The notes under the pieces: model-generated
Told to the model about the DNA's origin: nothing
Database searches by the model: none
What the model saw: the letters and a program-made list of their open reading frames with translations, nothing else
Source: Anaeromyxobacter soli
Lineage (GTDB): Bacteria; Myxococcota; Myxococcia; Myxococcales; Anaeromyxobacteraceae
Direction: 5' to 3'
DNA: 64,000 nucleotides
Assembly (NCBI RefSeq): GCF_022808855.1
Contig: NZ_JAKZLF010000006.1
Coordinates: 1 to 64,000 of the forward strand
Position numbers and translations under genes: made by a program
In this document: piece by piece, positions 10,641 to 19,896 of the stretch
Position numbering within the stretch: the stretch's first letter is position 1
Layout of the letters: each line of letters opens with the position of its first letter

Positions 10641-11249
10641 ATGTCGGCACGCATCTCGGACTGCACCGGCGCGCTCATCGCGGGCGGACGGGCGACGCGG
10701 CTCGGCGGCCGGCCGAAGGGGCTCCTGCGCGTGGGCGGCGAGCCCATCGCGGCGCGCTCGCTCCGCCTGTTCCGCGCGCTCTTCGACGGCGGCGCGCTCG
10801 TCGTCGCGAACGACCCCGCGCCCTACGCGCCGCTCGGCGCGCCCATCGTGCCGGACCTCGTGAAGGGGAAGGGCGCGCCCGGCGGCGTGCACGCCGCGCT
10901 CTCCGCGGCGCGCACGACCTGGGTGTTCACCGCCGGCTGCGACATGCCCTTCGTGTCCGAGGCGGGCATCGCGCTCCTCGCCTCGCGCCGGGCCGGGGCC
11001 GAGGCAGTCGTGGTGCGCTGGCAGGGCCGCCTCGAGCCCCTGCACGCGCTCTGGTCGCGCGCGTGCCTGCCGCTCCTCTCGCGCCTCCTCGCGGAGGGCG
11101 ATCCGTCGCTCCAGGCGATCGCACGGAGCGTCGCGGCGGCGATCGTGGAGGAGAGCGAGTGGCGCGCGGTCGATCCCGAGGGGCTCGCGTTCGCGAACGT
11201 GAACACGCCCGAGGATCTCGCGCGGCTCGGGCTCGTCCCGCCGCCGTGA
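10641..11249 (+). CDS. mobA: Molybdenum cofactor guanylyltransferase MobA
   Basis: This 202-residue nucleotidyltransferase joins GMP to molybdopterin, giving the guanine dinucleotide form used by nitrate reductase. The N-terminal LIAGGRATRLGGRPK is the GTP-binding signature. GCDMPF is the metal-binding aspartate motif and NVNTPEDL the conserved C-terminal segment. It lies directly upstream of the nitrate reductase operon, whose NarG needs this cofactor, though about 285 bp with a separate regulatory box lie between them. The first ATG after the upstream gap is used. Confidence 0.9.
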   Translation: MSARISDCTGALIAGGRATRLGGRPKGLLRVGGEPIAARSLRLFRALFDGGALVVANDPAPYAPLGAPIVPDLVKGKGAPGGVHAALSAARTTWVFTAGCDMPFVSEAGIALLASRRAGAEAVVVRWQGRLEPLHALWSRACLPLLSRLLAEGDPSLQAIARSVAAAIVEESEWRAVDPEGLAFANVNTPEDLARLGLVPPP

Positions 11250-11405
11250 GGGCGCGGCGGCGCCCGCGCCCGGGGCCGCCGTCGCACGAGCCCTGCGAGC
11301 ATCGACTCCGTCGCGAGCGGCCGCGGGGGCGCGCGCAAAGCATGCGGACGTCCGGATCCGACCTACCGTTCCATCGGTGGATTCGGTGAGGTCAGCGGTC
11401 GCGTA

Positions 11406-11419
11406 TTGACGCACGTCAA
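11406..11419 (+). promoter_or_regulatory. FNR/CRP-family box of the nitrate reductase operon
   Basis: The 14 bases TTGACGCACGTCAA form a perfect inverted repeat, TTGAC-N4-GTCAA, matching the FNR/DNR/NNR consensus TTGAT-N4-ATCAA at eight of ten arm positions. It lies 115 bp before the start of the first operon gene at 11534. In the rest of the 285-bp gap after mobA I see an ACCG-N6-CGGT inverted repeat near 11366-11379 and no clear -10 box. Oxygen or NO control of the operon is inferred. Confidence 0.7.
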
Positions 11420-11533
11420 ATTAGGCCCCGAATGGCCACCGACGGAAACTCTTCCGGTCTCGGCAATTCCTGCGCTAACCAGCAATGGCAACTTCGGGTC
11501 AACCAGCACCGACCCGCACCCGAGGAGCAAGCG

Positions 11534-12052
11534 ATGCCTCCCATCGATCGCCTGTGCGGCGCGCTCGTCCTCGCCGCCGCGCTCACCCCCGGCCTGGCCG
11601 GCGCCGCCGCCGACCCGCGCCAGGGCGAGGCGCTGTACGTGGGGACGACGCCGCTCGCGAACGGCGGCGCGCCGTGCCTCGCCTGCCACGGGCTCGCGGG
11701 GCACGGGCTCGCCTTCAGTGCGAGCTTCGGGCCGGACCTCTCGGCCGCGGCGGAGACCTACGACGCGGAGACGCTCGCGGCCGCGCTCGAGGACGTGCCG
11801 TTCCCGAGCATGGAGCCCATCTACCGCGGCCACGCCCTCACCGCGCGCGAGCGCGGCGACCTCGCCGCGTTCCTCCTCGAGGCGCGCGCGGCGCCGCCTC
11901 CCTCGGGAGGCCCGCTCGGGCGCCTGCTCCTGGAGGCGGGCCTCGTCGCCGCGGCGATCTTCGCGCTCCTCGCCGTCCTGTTCCGCCGCCGCATGCCGCC
12001 CGTCTCGGCCGCGCTCGCGCGCGCCCGCCGGGCCGAGGGGGGTTCCCGATGA
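11534..12052 (+). CDS. Membrane-anchored monohaem cytochrome c of the nar operon
   Basis: This 172-residue protein has an N-terminal signal peptide (cleavage near residue 26), one haem motif CLACH at 48-52, and a C-terminal hydrophobic helix at about 129-147 followed by arginines. It would be held in the membrane with the haem outside. It overlaps narG by an ATGA junction, so the two are translationally coupled. Thermus nar operons also begin with a cytochrome c gene (narC), so a role in passing electrons to or from NarI is plausible. GAGGAG precedes the ATG. Confidence 0.85.
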   Translation: MPPIDRLCGALVLAAALTPGLAGAAADPRQGEALYVGTTPLANGGAPCLACHGLAGHGLAFSASFGPDLSAAAETYDAETLAAALEDVPFPSMEPIYRGHALTARERGDLAAFLLEARAAPPPSGGPLGRLLLEAGLVAAAIFALLAVLFRRRMPPVSAALARARRAEGGSR

Positions 12053-15000
12053 GCTTCCTGCGTGACGTCCTCGACCCCTCCTCGCGCCGCTGGGAGCGGC
12101 TGTGGCGCGACCGGCACCAGCACGACCGGTCCGTGCGCTCGACCCACGGCGTGAACTGCACCGGGAGCTGCTCCTGGAACGTGCACGTGAAGGAGGGGAT
12201 CGTCGCCTTCGAGACCCAGGCGACCGACTACCCCGCCCTCGAGGGCGTGCCGCCCTACGAGCCGCGCGGCTGCCAGCGCGGCGCGTGCTACTCGACCTAC
12301 CTCTACTCTCCGCTCCGCGTGAAGACCCCCTACGTGCGCGGCGCCCTCCTCGACGCGTGGCGCGCGGCCAGGGCGGCGGACGCCGATCCGGTCGCGGCCT
12401 TCGGCGCGCTCATGGCCGACCCGGCGCGCCGCGCCGCGCTGCAGGCGGCGCGGGGCAAGGGCGGCTTCCGCCGCGCGAGCTGGCAGGAGGCGGTCGAGAT
12501 CGTCGCGGCCTCCATCGTCCACACCGTGAAGCGCTGGGGCCCGGACCGCGTCATCGGCTTCTCGCCCATCCCGGCCATGTCGATGCTCTCGTTCGCCGCG
12601 GGCTCCCGCTTCCTCCAGCTGCTCGGCGGCGTGAACCTCTCGTTCTACGACTGGTACTGCGACCTCCCGAACGCCTCGCCGGAGGTGTTCGGCGAGCAGA
12701 CCGACGTCGCGGAGAGCGCCGACTGGTTCAACAGCAAGTACGTGCTCGTGCTCGGCTCGAACGTGGCGGTGACGCGCACGCCCGACGCGCACTTCCTCGC
12801 GGAGGCGCGCCACGACGGGGCGAAGGTCGTCGTGCTCTCGCCCGACTTCAACCCCACCTGCCGCCAGTCCGACTGGTGGATCCCCGCGCACGCCGGGCAG
12901 GACGGCGCGCTGCTCTGCGCGGTGAACCACGTGCTGCTCTCGGAGGTCCACGCCCAGCGCGAGGTGCCGGCGTTCCGCGACTTCCTCACCCGCTACACCG
13001 ACGCGCCGTTCCTCGTCGCGCTCGACGTGAAGGACGGCGTCGCCGCGCCCGGGCGCATGCTCCGCGCGGAGGCCCTCGGCCGCTACCGCGGCGAGGAGCA
13101 CGGAGGGTTCAAGTTCCTGGTCTGGGATCGCGCCGCCGACGCCCCGCGCATGCCGCAGGGCACGCTCGGCTTCCGCTGGCAGGCGCGCAAGGGGCAGTGG
13201 AACCTGAAGCTCGAGGACGGGCAGGACGGCTCGCCCATCGACCCGGTGCTGTCGTTCCTCGAGCGCCACGACGCGGTGGTCGCGCTCGAGGTGCCCGACT
13301 TCGGCTCGGACCGGGTGTGGCGGCGCGGGGTGCCGGTGCGGTTCGTCGAGACGGACGCCGGCCGGGTGGCGGTCGCGACCGTGCAGGATCTGCTCTTCGC
13401 GCAGCACGGGGTGGGGCGCGGCCTCGCGGGCGAGTACCCGGCGAGCTACGACGACGCGGAGGCGCCGTTCACCCCCGCCTGGCAGGAGCGGTACACCGGC
13501 GTGGACCGCGCGCAGGTCGTGAGGCTCGCGCGCGAGTGGGCGGACACGGCGGAGCGCACCGGCGGGCGCTGCTCCGTCATCATCGGCGCCGGCGTGAACC
13601 ACTGGTACCACGCGGACCTCGCCTACCGCGCCGCGCTCACGACGCTCATGTTGTGCGGCTGCGTCGGCAAGAACGGCGCCGGCCTCAACCACTACGTCGG
13701 CCAGGAGAAGCTCGCGCCGGTGGCGCCGTGGGCCACGCTCGCGGGCGCGCTCGACTGGGCGAAGCCGCCGCGCTTCCAGAACGCGCCCTCGTTCCACTAC
13801 GTCCACTCCGACCAGTGGCGCTACGAGCACGCCGAGCGGGAGGGCCGGCTCGACCCCGCCTCGCGCGGCGATCGTCCCCACGCGATGGACCACCAGATCC
13901 GCGCGGTGCGGCGCGGCTGGCTCCCGTTCTACCCTCAGTTCGACCGGAGCTCGCTCGAGGTCGCGCGCGAGGCGGCCGAGGCCGGCGGGGCGGAGCCGAA
14001 GGCCATGACCGCCCACGTGGCGCGCGCGCTGGAGGAGAAGCGCGTGCGGCTCGCGGTGGAGGATCCCGACGCGCCCGAGGCCTGGCCGCGGGTGCTCCTC
14101 GCCTGGCGCGGCAACGCGCTCTCCTCGAGCGCCAAGGGCCACGAGTACTTCCTGCGCCACTACCTCGGCGTGAAGGCGCTCTCGATCGCGGAGGAGTCGC
14201 CGGAGGGCGCCCGCGAGGCGGTGGTGCGCCCCGCGCCGGAGGGGAAGCTCGACCTCGTGGTCGCGCTCGACTTCCGCATGACCACCACCGGGCTCCTCGC
14301 CGACGTGGTCCTGCCGGCGGCGACCTCGTACGAGAAGGACGACCTCTCCTCGACCGACCTCCACTCCTTCGTCCACCCGATGCAGGCGGCGGTCCCGCCC
14401 TGCTGGGAGGCGAAGAGCGACTTCGACGCCTTCGCGGCCCTCGCCGACGCGGTCACGGCGCTCGCGAAGGCGCACCTCCCCTCCCCCGTGCTCGACGTGG
14501 TCGCGACCGCGATCGCGCACGACACGCCCGCGGAGATGGGCGATCCCGAGGCGCCGGACTGGGCCGACGGCGCGGCGCCGCTCGTCCCCGGCCGCAACGC
14601 CCCGGCGCTGGCGATCGTCGAGCGCGACTACGCGCACCTCGCCGAGCGCTTCCGCGCGCTCGGGCCGCTCGCCCGCGAGCAGGGCATCGGCGCCCACGGC
14701 CTCGGCTGGCCCATCGCCGACCTCTACGACGAGCTCCTGCGCGAGCGGCCCACCGTCGCCTTCGGCGGGAAGACCTACCCGTCGGTCGCGACGGCCCGCG
14801 ACGCCGCGAACGTGGTGCTCCACCTCGCGCCCGAGACGAACGGCGAGGTCGCCTGGCGCGCCTTCCACGAGGAGGAGAAGAAGGTCGGCCTCCCGCTCGC
14901 GGACCTCGCCGAGGGCACGCGCGGGGTGCGCACCACCTTCGAGGACCTCGCGGCCCAGCCGCGCCGCGTGCTGACGAGCCCGTGCTGGTCCGGGATCGTG

Positions 15001-15654
15001 AACGACGGCCGGCCCTACGCGGCGTACACGCTCAACGTCGAGCGGCTCGTCCCCTGGCGGACGCTCACCGGGCGCGCGCACCTCTACCTCGACCACCCCG
15101 GCTTCCTCGCCGCCGGCGAGGGGCTCCCCACCTACAAGCCGAAGCTCGATCCGGCGCTGCTGCAGGACCTCGACGCCACGCAGGCGGACGGGCCGGCGCT
15201 GAAGGTGAACTTCATCACCCCGCACGGAAAGTGGAGCATCCACTCCACCTACGGCGACACCGTGCGGATGCTCACCCTCTCGCGCGGGCTCCACCCGCTC
15301 TGGCTCAACGACCGCGACGCCGCCGGGTGCGGGATCCGCGACGGCGACTGGGTCGAGGTCGTGAACGACCACGGCGCCGTGGTGACGAAGGCGGTGGTGA
15401 GCGCGCGCGTGCCGCGCGGCATCGCGATGCAGTACCACGCGCCCGAGCGGACGATCGCCACGCCGCGGACGCCCGCGCGCGGGGGCCGCCGCGCGGGCGT
15501 GCACAACTCGCTCATGCGCATCCGGCTCAAGCCCACGCTCATGCTCGGCGCCTACGGGCAGATCTCGTACGGCTTCAACTACTGGGGTCCCACCGGGACG
15601 AACCGCGACGCTTACGCGCTCGTGCGCAGGCTCGAGCGCGCGCCGGAGTACTGA
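12049..15654 (+). CDS. narG: Respiratory nitrate reductase alpha subunit NarG
   Basis: This 1201-residue molybdoenzyme reduces nitrate to nitrite. The N-terminal [4Fe-4S] ligands are H33, C37, C41 and C75. The molybdenum-ligating aspartate is D205 in YDWYCDLP, followed by the NarG-specific GEQTDV and ADWFNSKY. Length and motifs match the membrane-bound, cytoplasm-facing NarG class. There is no cleavable Tat signal. It binds the bis-MGD cofactor that MobA helps make. It overlaps the cytochrome c gene. The 73 bp between narG and narH contain a dispersed repeat, so spacing is looser here than elsewhere in the operon. Confidence 0.97.
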   Translation: MSFLRDVLDPSSRRWERLWRDRHQHDRSVRSTHGVNCTGSCSWNVHVKEGIVAFETQATDYPALEGVPPYEPRGCQRGACYSTYLYSPLRVKTPYVRGALLDAWRAARAADADPVAAFGALMADPARRAALQAARGKGGFRRASWQEAVEIVAASIVHTVKRWGPDRVIGFSPIPAMSMLSFAAGSRFLQLLGGVNLSFYDWYCDLPNASPEVFGEQTDVAESADWFNSKYVLVLGSNVAVTRTPDAHFLAEARHDGAKVVVLSPDFNPTCRQSDWWIPAHAGQDGALLCAVNHVLLSEVHAQREVPAFRDFLTRYTDAPFLVALDVKDGVAAPGRMLRAEALGRYRGEEHGGFKFLVWDRAADAPRMPQGTLGFRWQARKGQWNLKLEDGQDGSPIDPVLSFLERHDAVVALEVPDFGSDRVWRRGVPVRFVETDAGRVAVATVQDLLFAQHGVGRGLAGEYPASYDDAEAPFTPAWQERYTGVDRAQVVRLAREWADTAERTGGRCSVIIGAGVNHWYHADLAYRAALTTLMLCGCVGKNGAGLNHYVGQEKLAPVAPWATLAGALDWAKPPRFQNAPSFHYVHSDQWRYEHAEREGRLDPASRGDRPHAMDHQIRAVRRGWLPFYPQFDRSSLEVAREAAEAGGAEPKAMTAHVARALEEKRVRLAVEDPDAPEAWPRVLLAWRGNALSSSAKGHEYFLRHYLGVKALSIAEESPEGAREAVVRPAPEGKLDLVVALDFRMTTTGLLADVVLPAATSYEKDDLSSTDLHSFVHPMQAAVPPCWEAKSDFDAFAALADAVTALAKAHLPSPVLDVVATAIAHDTPAEMGDPEAPDWADGAAPLVPGRNAPALAIVERDYAHLAERFRALGPLAREQGIGAHGLGWPIADLYDELLRERPTVAFGGKTYPSVATARDAANVVLHLAPETNGEVAWRAFHEEEKKVGLPLADLAEGTRGVRTTFEDLAAQPRRVLTSPCWSGIVNDGRPYAAYTLNVERLVPWRTLTGRAHLYLDHPGFLAAGEGLPTYKPKLDPALLQDLDATQADGPALKVNFITPHGKWSIHSTYGDTVRMLTLSRGLHPLWLNDRDAAGCGIRDGDWVEVVNDHGAVVTKAVVSARVPRGIAMQYHAPERTIATPRTPARGGRRAGVHNSLMRIRLKPTLMLGAYGQISYGFNYWGPTGTNRDAYALVRRLERAPEY

Positions 15655-15674
15655 CGACCGCGATGGCACGGCAA

Positions 15675-15715
15675 CGTTCAACGAGCGAAGCGAGCCCGCC
15701 GGGGCGCCCGTTCAA
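15675..15715 (+). repeat. Dispersed GC-rich repeat between narG and narH, flanked by 7-bp direct repeats
   Basis: Bases 15682-15706 are identical to 22398-22422 and match 21527-21551 (inverted) with one mismatch. Here the element is bracketed by CGTTCAA at 15675-15681 and CGTTCAA at 15709-15715. This resembles a target-site duplication around a tiny element. Function is unknown. Confidence 0.75.
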
Positions 15716-15727
15716 TTGGAGACGGCC

Positions 15728-17179
15728 ATGACGATGGAAGTGCGCGCGCAGCTCGCGTCGGTGTTCCACCTCGACAAGTGCATCGGCTGTCACACCTGCT
15801 CGGTGGTCTGCAAGAACCTGTGGACCGACCGGCGGGGCTCCGAGCACATGTGGTGGAACAACGTCGAGACGCGGCCCGGGACGGGCTACCCCGCGCTTTG
15901 GGAAGACCAGGAGCGCCACCGCGGCGGGTTCGTGGTGGAGGACGGCGAGCTCCGGCTCCGCCTCGGCGGCCGCGGCAGCATCCTCGAGCACCTGTTCCAG
16001 GCCCCGCGCCTCCCCACGCTCGACGACCAGTACGAGCCGTGGACGTACCGCTACGAGGACCTGTTCCAGGCGAAGGCCTCGGACGACCTGCCCACCGCGC
16101 GGCCGGTGTCGGCCGTGACGGGCCTGCCGATCGACCCGAGCGCCGGACCGAACTGGGACGACGACCTCGCCGGCTCGAGCGTGCACGCCGCCGCGGATCC
16201 CAACCTCGCCGCGCTCGAGCCGGCGGAGCGCGAGGCGCTCCTCGCGCTCGAGGGGATCGTCTTCTTCCACCTGCCCCGCACCTGCAACCACTGCCTAAAC
16301 CCGGCCTGCGCCGCGGCCTGCCCGTCCGGCGCCATCTACAAGCGCGGCGAGGACGGGATCGTGCTCATCGACCGGGAGGCCTGCCGCGGGTGGCGCATGT
16401 GCGTCCCGGCCTGCCCGTACAAGAAGACGTTCCACTCGTGGTCTGAGGGGAAGTCGGAGAAGTGCATCGGCTGCTACCCGCGCGTCGAGAGCGGCGAGCC
16501 CCCCGCCTGCTTCCAGGCGTGCGTCGGGAGGATCCGCTACCAGGGCGTCCTGCTCTTCGACGCGGAGGCGGCCCTGCGCGCCGCGCGCGCGCCGGAGCAC
16601 GATCTCGTCGCCGCGCAGCGCGCCGCGCTGCTCGACCCCGCCGACCCGGAGGTCGTCGCGGCGGCGCGGCGGAGCGGGATCTCCGACGCGACCCTCGACG
16701 CCGCGCGGCGCTCGCCCGCCGATCGGTTCGTGCGGCAGTGGGAGGTGGCGCTGCCGCTCCACCCCGAGTTCCGCACGCTGCCCATGGTCTTCTACGTGCC
16801 GCCGCTCTCGCCGGTGCGGACCGGCGCCGCTGACGGCGCGGCCCTCACCCCGGCCGACGCCCAGCGCATCCCGGTCCGCTACCTCGCGGCGATGTTCGCG
16901 GCGGGCAACGACGAGGTCGTCCGGTCCGCGCTCAGGCGGCTCGTCGCGGTGCGCACCCGCCGCCGCGCGGCCACGGTGGGCGACGTCAGCGAGGCGGACG
17001 CGGCCGAGGCGCTCCGCACGGCCGGGCTCACGCCCGAGGTGGCGGACGCGCTCCACCGGCTCACCGTGTACCCCACGCTCCGCGAGCGCGTGGTGCGGCC
17101 GCCCGGCGGGCGCGAGGCCGAGACCGAGCAGCTCGTCGGCCTGCAGGGCCTCGCCGGGCTGCGCGCGAGGGTACCGTGA
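15728..17179 (+). CDS. narH: Respiratory nitrate reductase beta subunit NarH
   Basis: This 483-residue iron-sulfur protein carries electrons from NarI to NarG. The first cysteine cluster is C18, C21, C24 and C28. Two more clusters lie near residue 190 (CNHC, CAAAC) and 225-235 (CRGWRMCVPAC), and another group lies near 250-270. The tryptophan in CRGW replaces a cysteine, giving the [3Fe-4S] centre typical of NarH. I chose the ATG at 15728, which has GGAG seven bases upstream; a TTG at 15716 lacks one. The stop overlaps the narJ start. Confidence 0.96.
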   Translation: MTMEVRAQLASVFHLDKCIGCHTCSVVCKNLWTDRRGSEHMWWNNVETRPGTGYPALWEDQERHRGGFVVEDGELRLRLGGRGSILEHLFQAPRLPTLDDQYEPWTYRYEDLFQAKASDDLPTARPVSAVTGLPIDPSAGPNWDDDLAGSSVHAAADPNLAALEPAEREALLALEGIVFFHLPRTCNHCLNPACAAACPSGAIYKRGEDGIVLIDREACRGWRMCVPACPYKKTFHSWSEGKSEKCIGCYPRVESGEPPACFQACVGRIRYQGVLLFDAEAALRAARAPEHDLVAAQRAALLDPADPEVVAAARRSGISDATLDAARRSPADRFVRQWEVALPLHPEFRTLPMVFYVPPLSPVRTGAADGAALTPADAQRIPVRYLAAMFAAGNDEVVRSALRRLVAVRTRRRAATVGDVSEADAAEALRTAGLTPEVADALHRLTVYPTLRERVVRPPGGREAETEQLVGLQGLAGLRARVP

Positions 17180-17721
17180 CCGCGCCCGCGCTCTCGCGCG
17201 AGGCGGCGCGCGCGTTCGCCGACCTCCTGTCCTACCCCGACGACGCGCTCCCCGGCCGGCTGCGCGCCCACGCGAGCCACCTCCCGGGCGGGATCGGCGC
17301 CGCGCTCGACACGCTCGCCGACCGGCTCGCGCTGCTCGGCCCGGGCGGCGCGGAGGAGCTCTACACGGCCACCTTCGATCTCCGCCCCGCGGTGAGCCCG
17401 TACGCCGGGATCCACCTCTGCGGCGAGGGGCCCCGGCGGAACGCCCTCCTCGCCCACCTCGCGGCGCTGCGCGCGGAGGCGGGCCTCCCCCGCGCGAGCG
17501 AGGTGCCCGACCACTTCGCCGAGCTCCTCCGCTACGTCGCGGAGGCGCCGGAGGGCGGCGAGGCCGACGACGTCGCCGCGCTCGTCCTCGCGCCCGCCGC
17601 CCGCCGCGCGGCCGCCGCGCTCGACCACGACCACCCGTACCGGGCCGCCCTCGAGGCGCTCGCCGCCGCGCTGCCCGCGCCGGCCGGCCCGCCCGTCGCG
17701 CCCCAGGAGGCCGGACCATGA
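17176..17721 (+). CDS. narJ: Nitrate reductase assembly chaperone NarJ
   Basis: This 181-residue all-helical protein of the TorD/NarJ family helps insert the molybdenum cofactor into NarG before the complex docks on the membrane. Support comes from its position between narH and narI, the LSYPDD segment near the N terminus, and the central SPYAGIHL and VPDHFAELL stretches typical of NarJ. The C terminus is alanine/proline-rich. It starts at a GTG that overlaps the narH stop (GTGA), and its own stop overlaps the next start (ATGA). Confidence 0.88.
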   Translation: MTAPALSREAARAFADLLSYPDDALPGRLRAHASHLPGGIGAALDTLADRLALLGPGGAEELYTATFDLRPAVSPYAGIHLCGEGPRRNALLAHLAALRAEAGLPRASEVPDHFAELLRYVAEAPEGGEADDVAALVLAPAARRAAAALDHDHPYRAALEALAAALPAPAGPPVAPQEAGP

Positions 17722-19817
17722 CGGACCTCGTCCTCTTCGCCGTCGTCCCGTACGTCGCCGTCGCCCTCGCCGCGGCCGGGCTCGTCCTCCGCCACGCGGG
17801 GGCGGGCGCCCCCATCTCCGCGCGCTCCTCGCAGCTCCTCGAGTCGCGCCTCCTCCACTTCGGCGCGGTCCCGTGGCACGTCGCGATCCTCGCCATCCTC
17901 TCCGCGCACGCCTTCGCGGCGCTCGCCCCGCGCACGATGGGCCGCGTGCTCGGCGACCCGGCGCGGCTGCACCTCCTCGAGGTGACGGGCCTCGCGCTCG
18001 GCGCCTGGGCGCTCGCCGCCGGCGCGCTCCTCCTCTGGCGGCGGCTCGCCCTGCCCCGCGTGCGCGCCGTCACGAGCGCCATGGACGTCGTGGTCCTCGC
18101 GCTCCTCGTCCTGCAGGTCGGGCTCGGCCTGTACGTGACGCTCTCGCTGCGCTGGGGCTCGATCTGGTACCTGCACACGGCCGCCCCGTGGCTGCGCTCG
18201 CTCTTCACCCTCTCGCCGGATCCAGCCTTCGCGGCCGTGCTGCCGACGCCGGTGAAGCTCCACGCGGTGCTCGCGTTCGTGCTCGTGGCGCTCATCCCGT
18301 TCTCGCGCCTCGCCCACGTCGTCTCGTTCCCGCTGCGCTTCGCCGGCGGCGTCCGCGGCCGCACGGTCTGGGCGCGCGCCCCCGCCGGCGTGGACCTGCC
18401 CCGGCCCGCCGCCGCGGTGCTGCGCTCCCGCGCGCTCGAGCCGCAGGTGCTCTCGGTGTGGGACCCGGAGGACGCGGCGGCGTGGGCGCGGAGCGGCGAG
18501 GCGACTGCCCGGCGCAACCTCTGGATCTCGATCTTCGCGCTCTTCCTCGCGTTCTGCGTGTGGATGGTCTGGAGCGTCGTCGTGGTCCGGCTGCCCGACG
18601 TGGGCTTCGCGCTCGACACCGGCCAGCTCTTCTGGCTCGCCGCGCTGCCGGGGCTCTCCGGGGCCACGCTCCGGATCTTCTACTCGTTCGCGGTCCAGCT
18701 GTTCGGCGGGCGCCTGTGGACGACGATCACCACCGCCTCGCTGCTCGTCCCCGCGATCGGCATCGGCCTCGCGGTGCAGGACCCCACGACGCCCTACCCC
18801 GTGCTGCTCGTCCTCGCCCTCCTCGCCGGCCTCGGCGGCGCGAACTTCGCCTCGAGCATGGCGAACATCGGCTTCTTCTTCCCGGGCGCGAGGAAGGGCA
18901 CCGCGCTCGGCCTCAACGGCGGCCTCGGGAACCTGGGCGTGTCCGGGATGCAGCTCCTCGTGCCCTTCGCCATCACCGCCGGCGTGTTCGGCGCCCTGGG
19001 CGGCGCGCCCCAGGTCGCGGTGAAGAACGGCGTGGAGCAGCACCTGTGGCTGCAGAACGCCGGCTTCGTGTGGGTGCCCTTCATCCTCCTCGCGACGGCG
19101 CTCGCCTGGCTCGGCATGGACGACGTCGCGAGCGCGCGGGCCTCGTTCCGGGAGCAGGCGCGCATCTTCCGCAAGCGGCACACCTGGATCGTCTCGGCCC
19201 TCTACCTGGGATCCTTCGGCTCGTTCATCGGCTTCTCGGCCGCGCTGCCGCTGCTCGTGAAGGGGTCGTTCCCCGGCGTGGACCCGGTGCGCTACGCGTT
19301 CCTCGGCCCGCTCGTGGGCGCGCTGTTCCGGCCGGTGGGCGGGTGGCTCGCCGATCGCGTCGGCGGCGCGCGCGTGACGCTGTGGAACTTCCTCGCCATG
19401 GCCGGGCTCGCGCTCGCCGTGCTCTCGTTCCTGCCCCGCGGCGGCGCGGCGGGCCACTTCGCCCCGTTCCTCGGCGCGTTCGTGCTCCTCTTCGCCGCGA
19501 CGGGGGTGGGGAACGGCTCCACCTACCGCATGATCCCGGCGATCTTCGCGGCCCTGAACCGCGCGCCCGCGGGCGCCTCCCCCGCCGCGCTGGCGGCGGC
19601 GCGCCGCGCGGCCGCCACGGAGTCCGCCGCGGTCGCGGGGTTCGCGTCGGCGGTGGCCGCGTACGGCGCCTTCTTCGTCCCGAAGGCATTCGGGACCTCG
19701 GTCGCGCTCACCGGCGGGCCGGGCGCGGCGATCGTCGGCCTCGTCGCGTACTACGCCCTCGCCGTCGCCGCGACCGCGTGGTGGTACGCGCGCAGGGGCG
19801 CGGCGATCAGCTGCTGA
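17718..19817 (+). CDS. narI-narK: Fused NarI cytochrome b subunit and NarK-type nitrate/nitrite transporter
   Basis: One uninterrupted 699-residue frame joins two proteins. Residues 1-210 are NarI: haem ligands are H54, H64, H182 and H200, with the same spacings of 10 and 18 as E. coli NarI H56/H66 and H187/H205. Residues 245-699 are a major-facilitator nitrate/nitrite carrier, starting at VWDPED, with ANFASSMANIGFFF and GLNGGLGNLGVS as nitrate signatures and GVGNGSTYRMIP later. The join (211-262) is a hydrophilic linker. The fusion would fix transporter and reductase at one-to-one. It ends the operon, before the hairpin at 19872. Confidence 0.93.
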   Translation: MTDLVLFAVVPYVAVALAAAGLVLRHAGAGAPISARSSQLLESRLLHFGAVPWHVAILAILSAHAFAALAPRTMGRVLGDPARLHLLEVTGLALGAWALAAGALLLWRRLALPRVRAVTSAMDVVVLALLVLQVGLGLYVTLSLRWGSIWYLHTAAPWLRSLFTLSPDPAFAAVLPTPVKLHAVLAFVLVALIPFSRLAHVVSFPLRFAGGVRGRTVWARAPAGVDLPRPAAAVLRSRALEPQVLSVWDPEDAAAWARSGEATARRNLWISIFALFLAFCVWMVWSVVVVRLPDVGFALDTGQLFWLAALPGLSGATLRIFYSFAVQLFGGRLWTTITTASLLVPAIGIGLAVQDPTTPYPVLLVLALLAGLGGANFASSMANIGFFFPGARKGTALGLNGGLGNLGVSGMQLLVPFAITAGVFGALGGAPQVAVKNGVEQHLWLQNAGFVWVPFILLATALAWLGMDDVASARASFREQARIFRKRHTWIVSALYLGSFGSFIGFSAALPLLVKGSFPGVDPVRYAFLGPLVGALFRPVGGWLADRVGGARVTLWNFLAMAGLALAVLSFLPRGGAAGHFAPFLGAFVLLFAATGVGNGSTYRMIPAIFAALNRAPAGASPAALAAARRAAATESAAVAGFASAVAAYGAFFVPKAFGTSVALTGGPGAAIVGLVAYYALAVAATAWWYARRGAAISC

Positions 19818-19871
19818 GCGCGCCCGCCGCGGCGGGCCGAGCGGAGGACGCGGGGAGCGGGCGGCGTCGCG

Positions 19872-19895
19872 GGGGGAGGCGGCGCCGCCTCCCCC
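19872..19895. terminator. Palindrome between convergent genes, likely bidirectional terminator
   Basis: GGGGAGGCGGC and its exact complement form 12-bp arms with no spacer, followed by TT on the plus strand. It lies 55 bp after the narI-narK stop and 1 bp before the stop of the leftward gene at 19897, where it could end both transcripts. Confidence 0.55.
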
Positions 19896-19896
19896 T

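Noticed and set aside
11821-15681. A 1286-codon open frame antisense to narG
   Set aside because: It covers narG exactly, has low-complexity composition and no domains. NarG on the plus strand is unambiguous.
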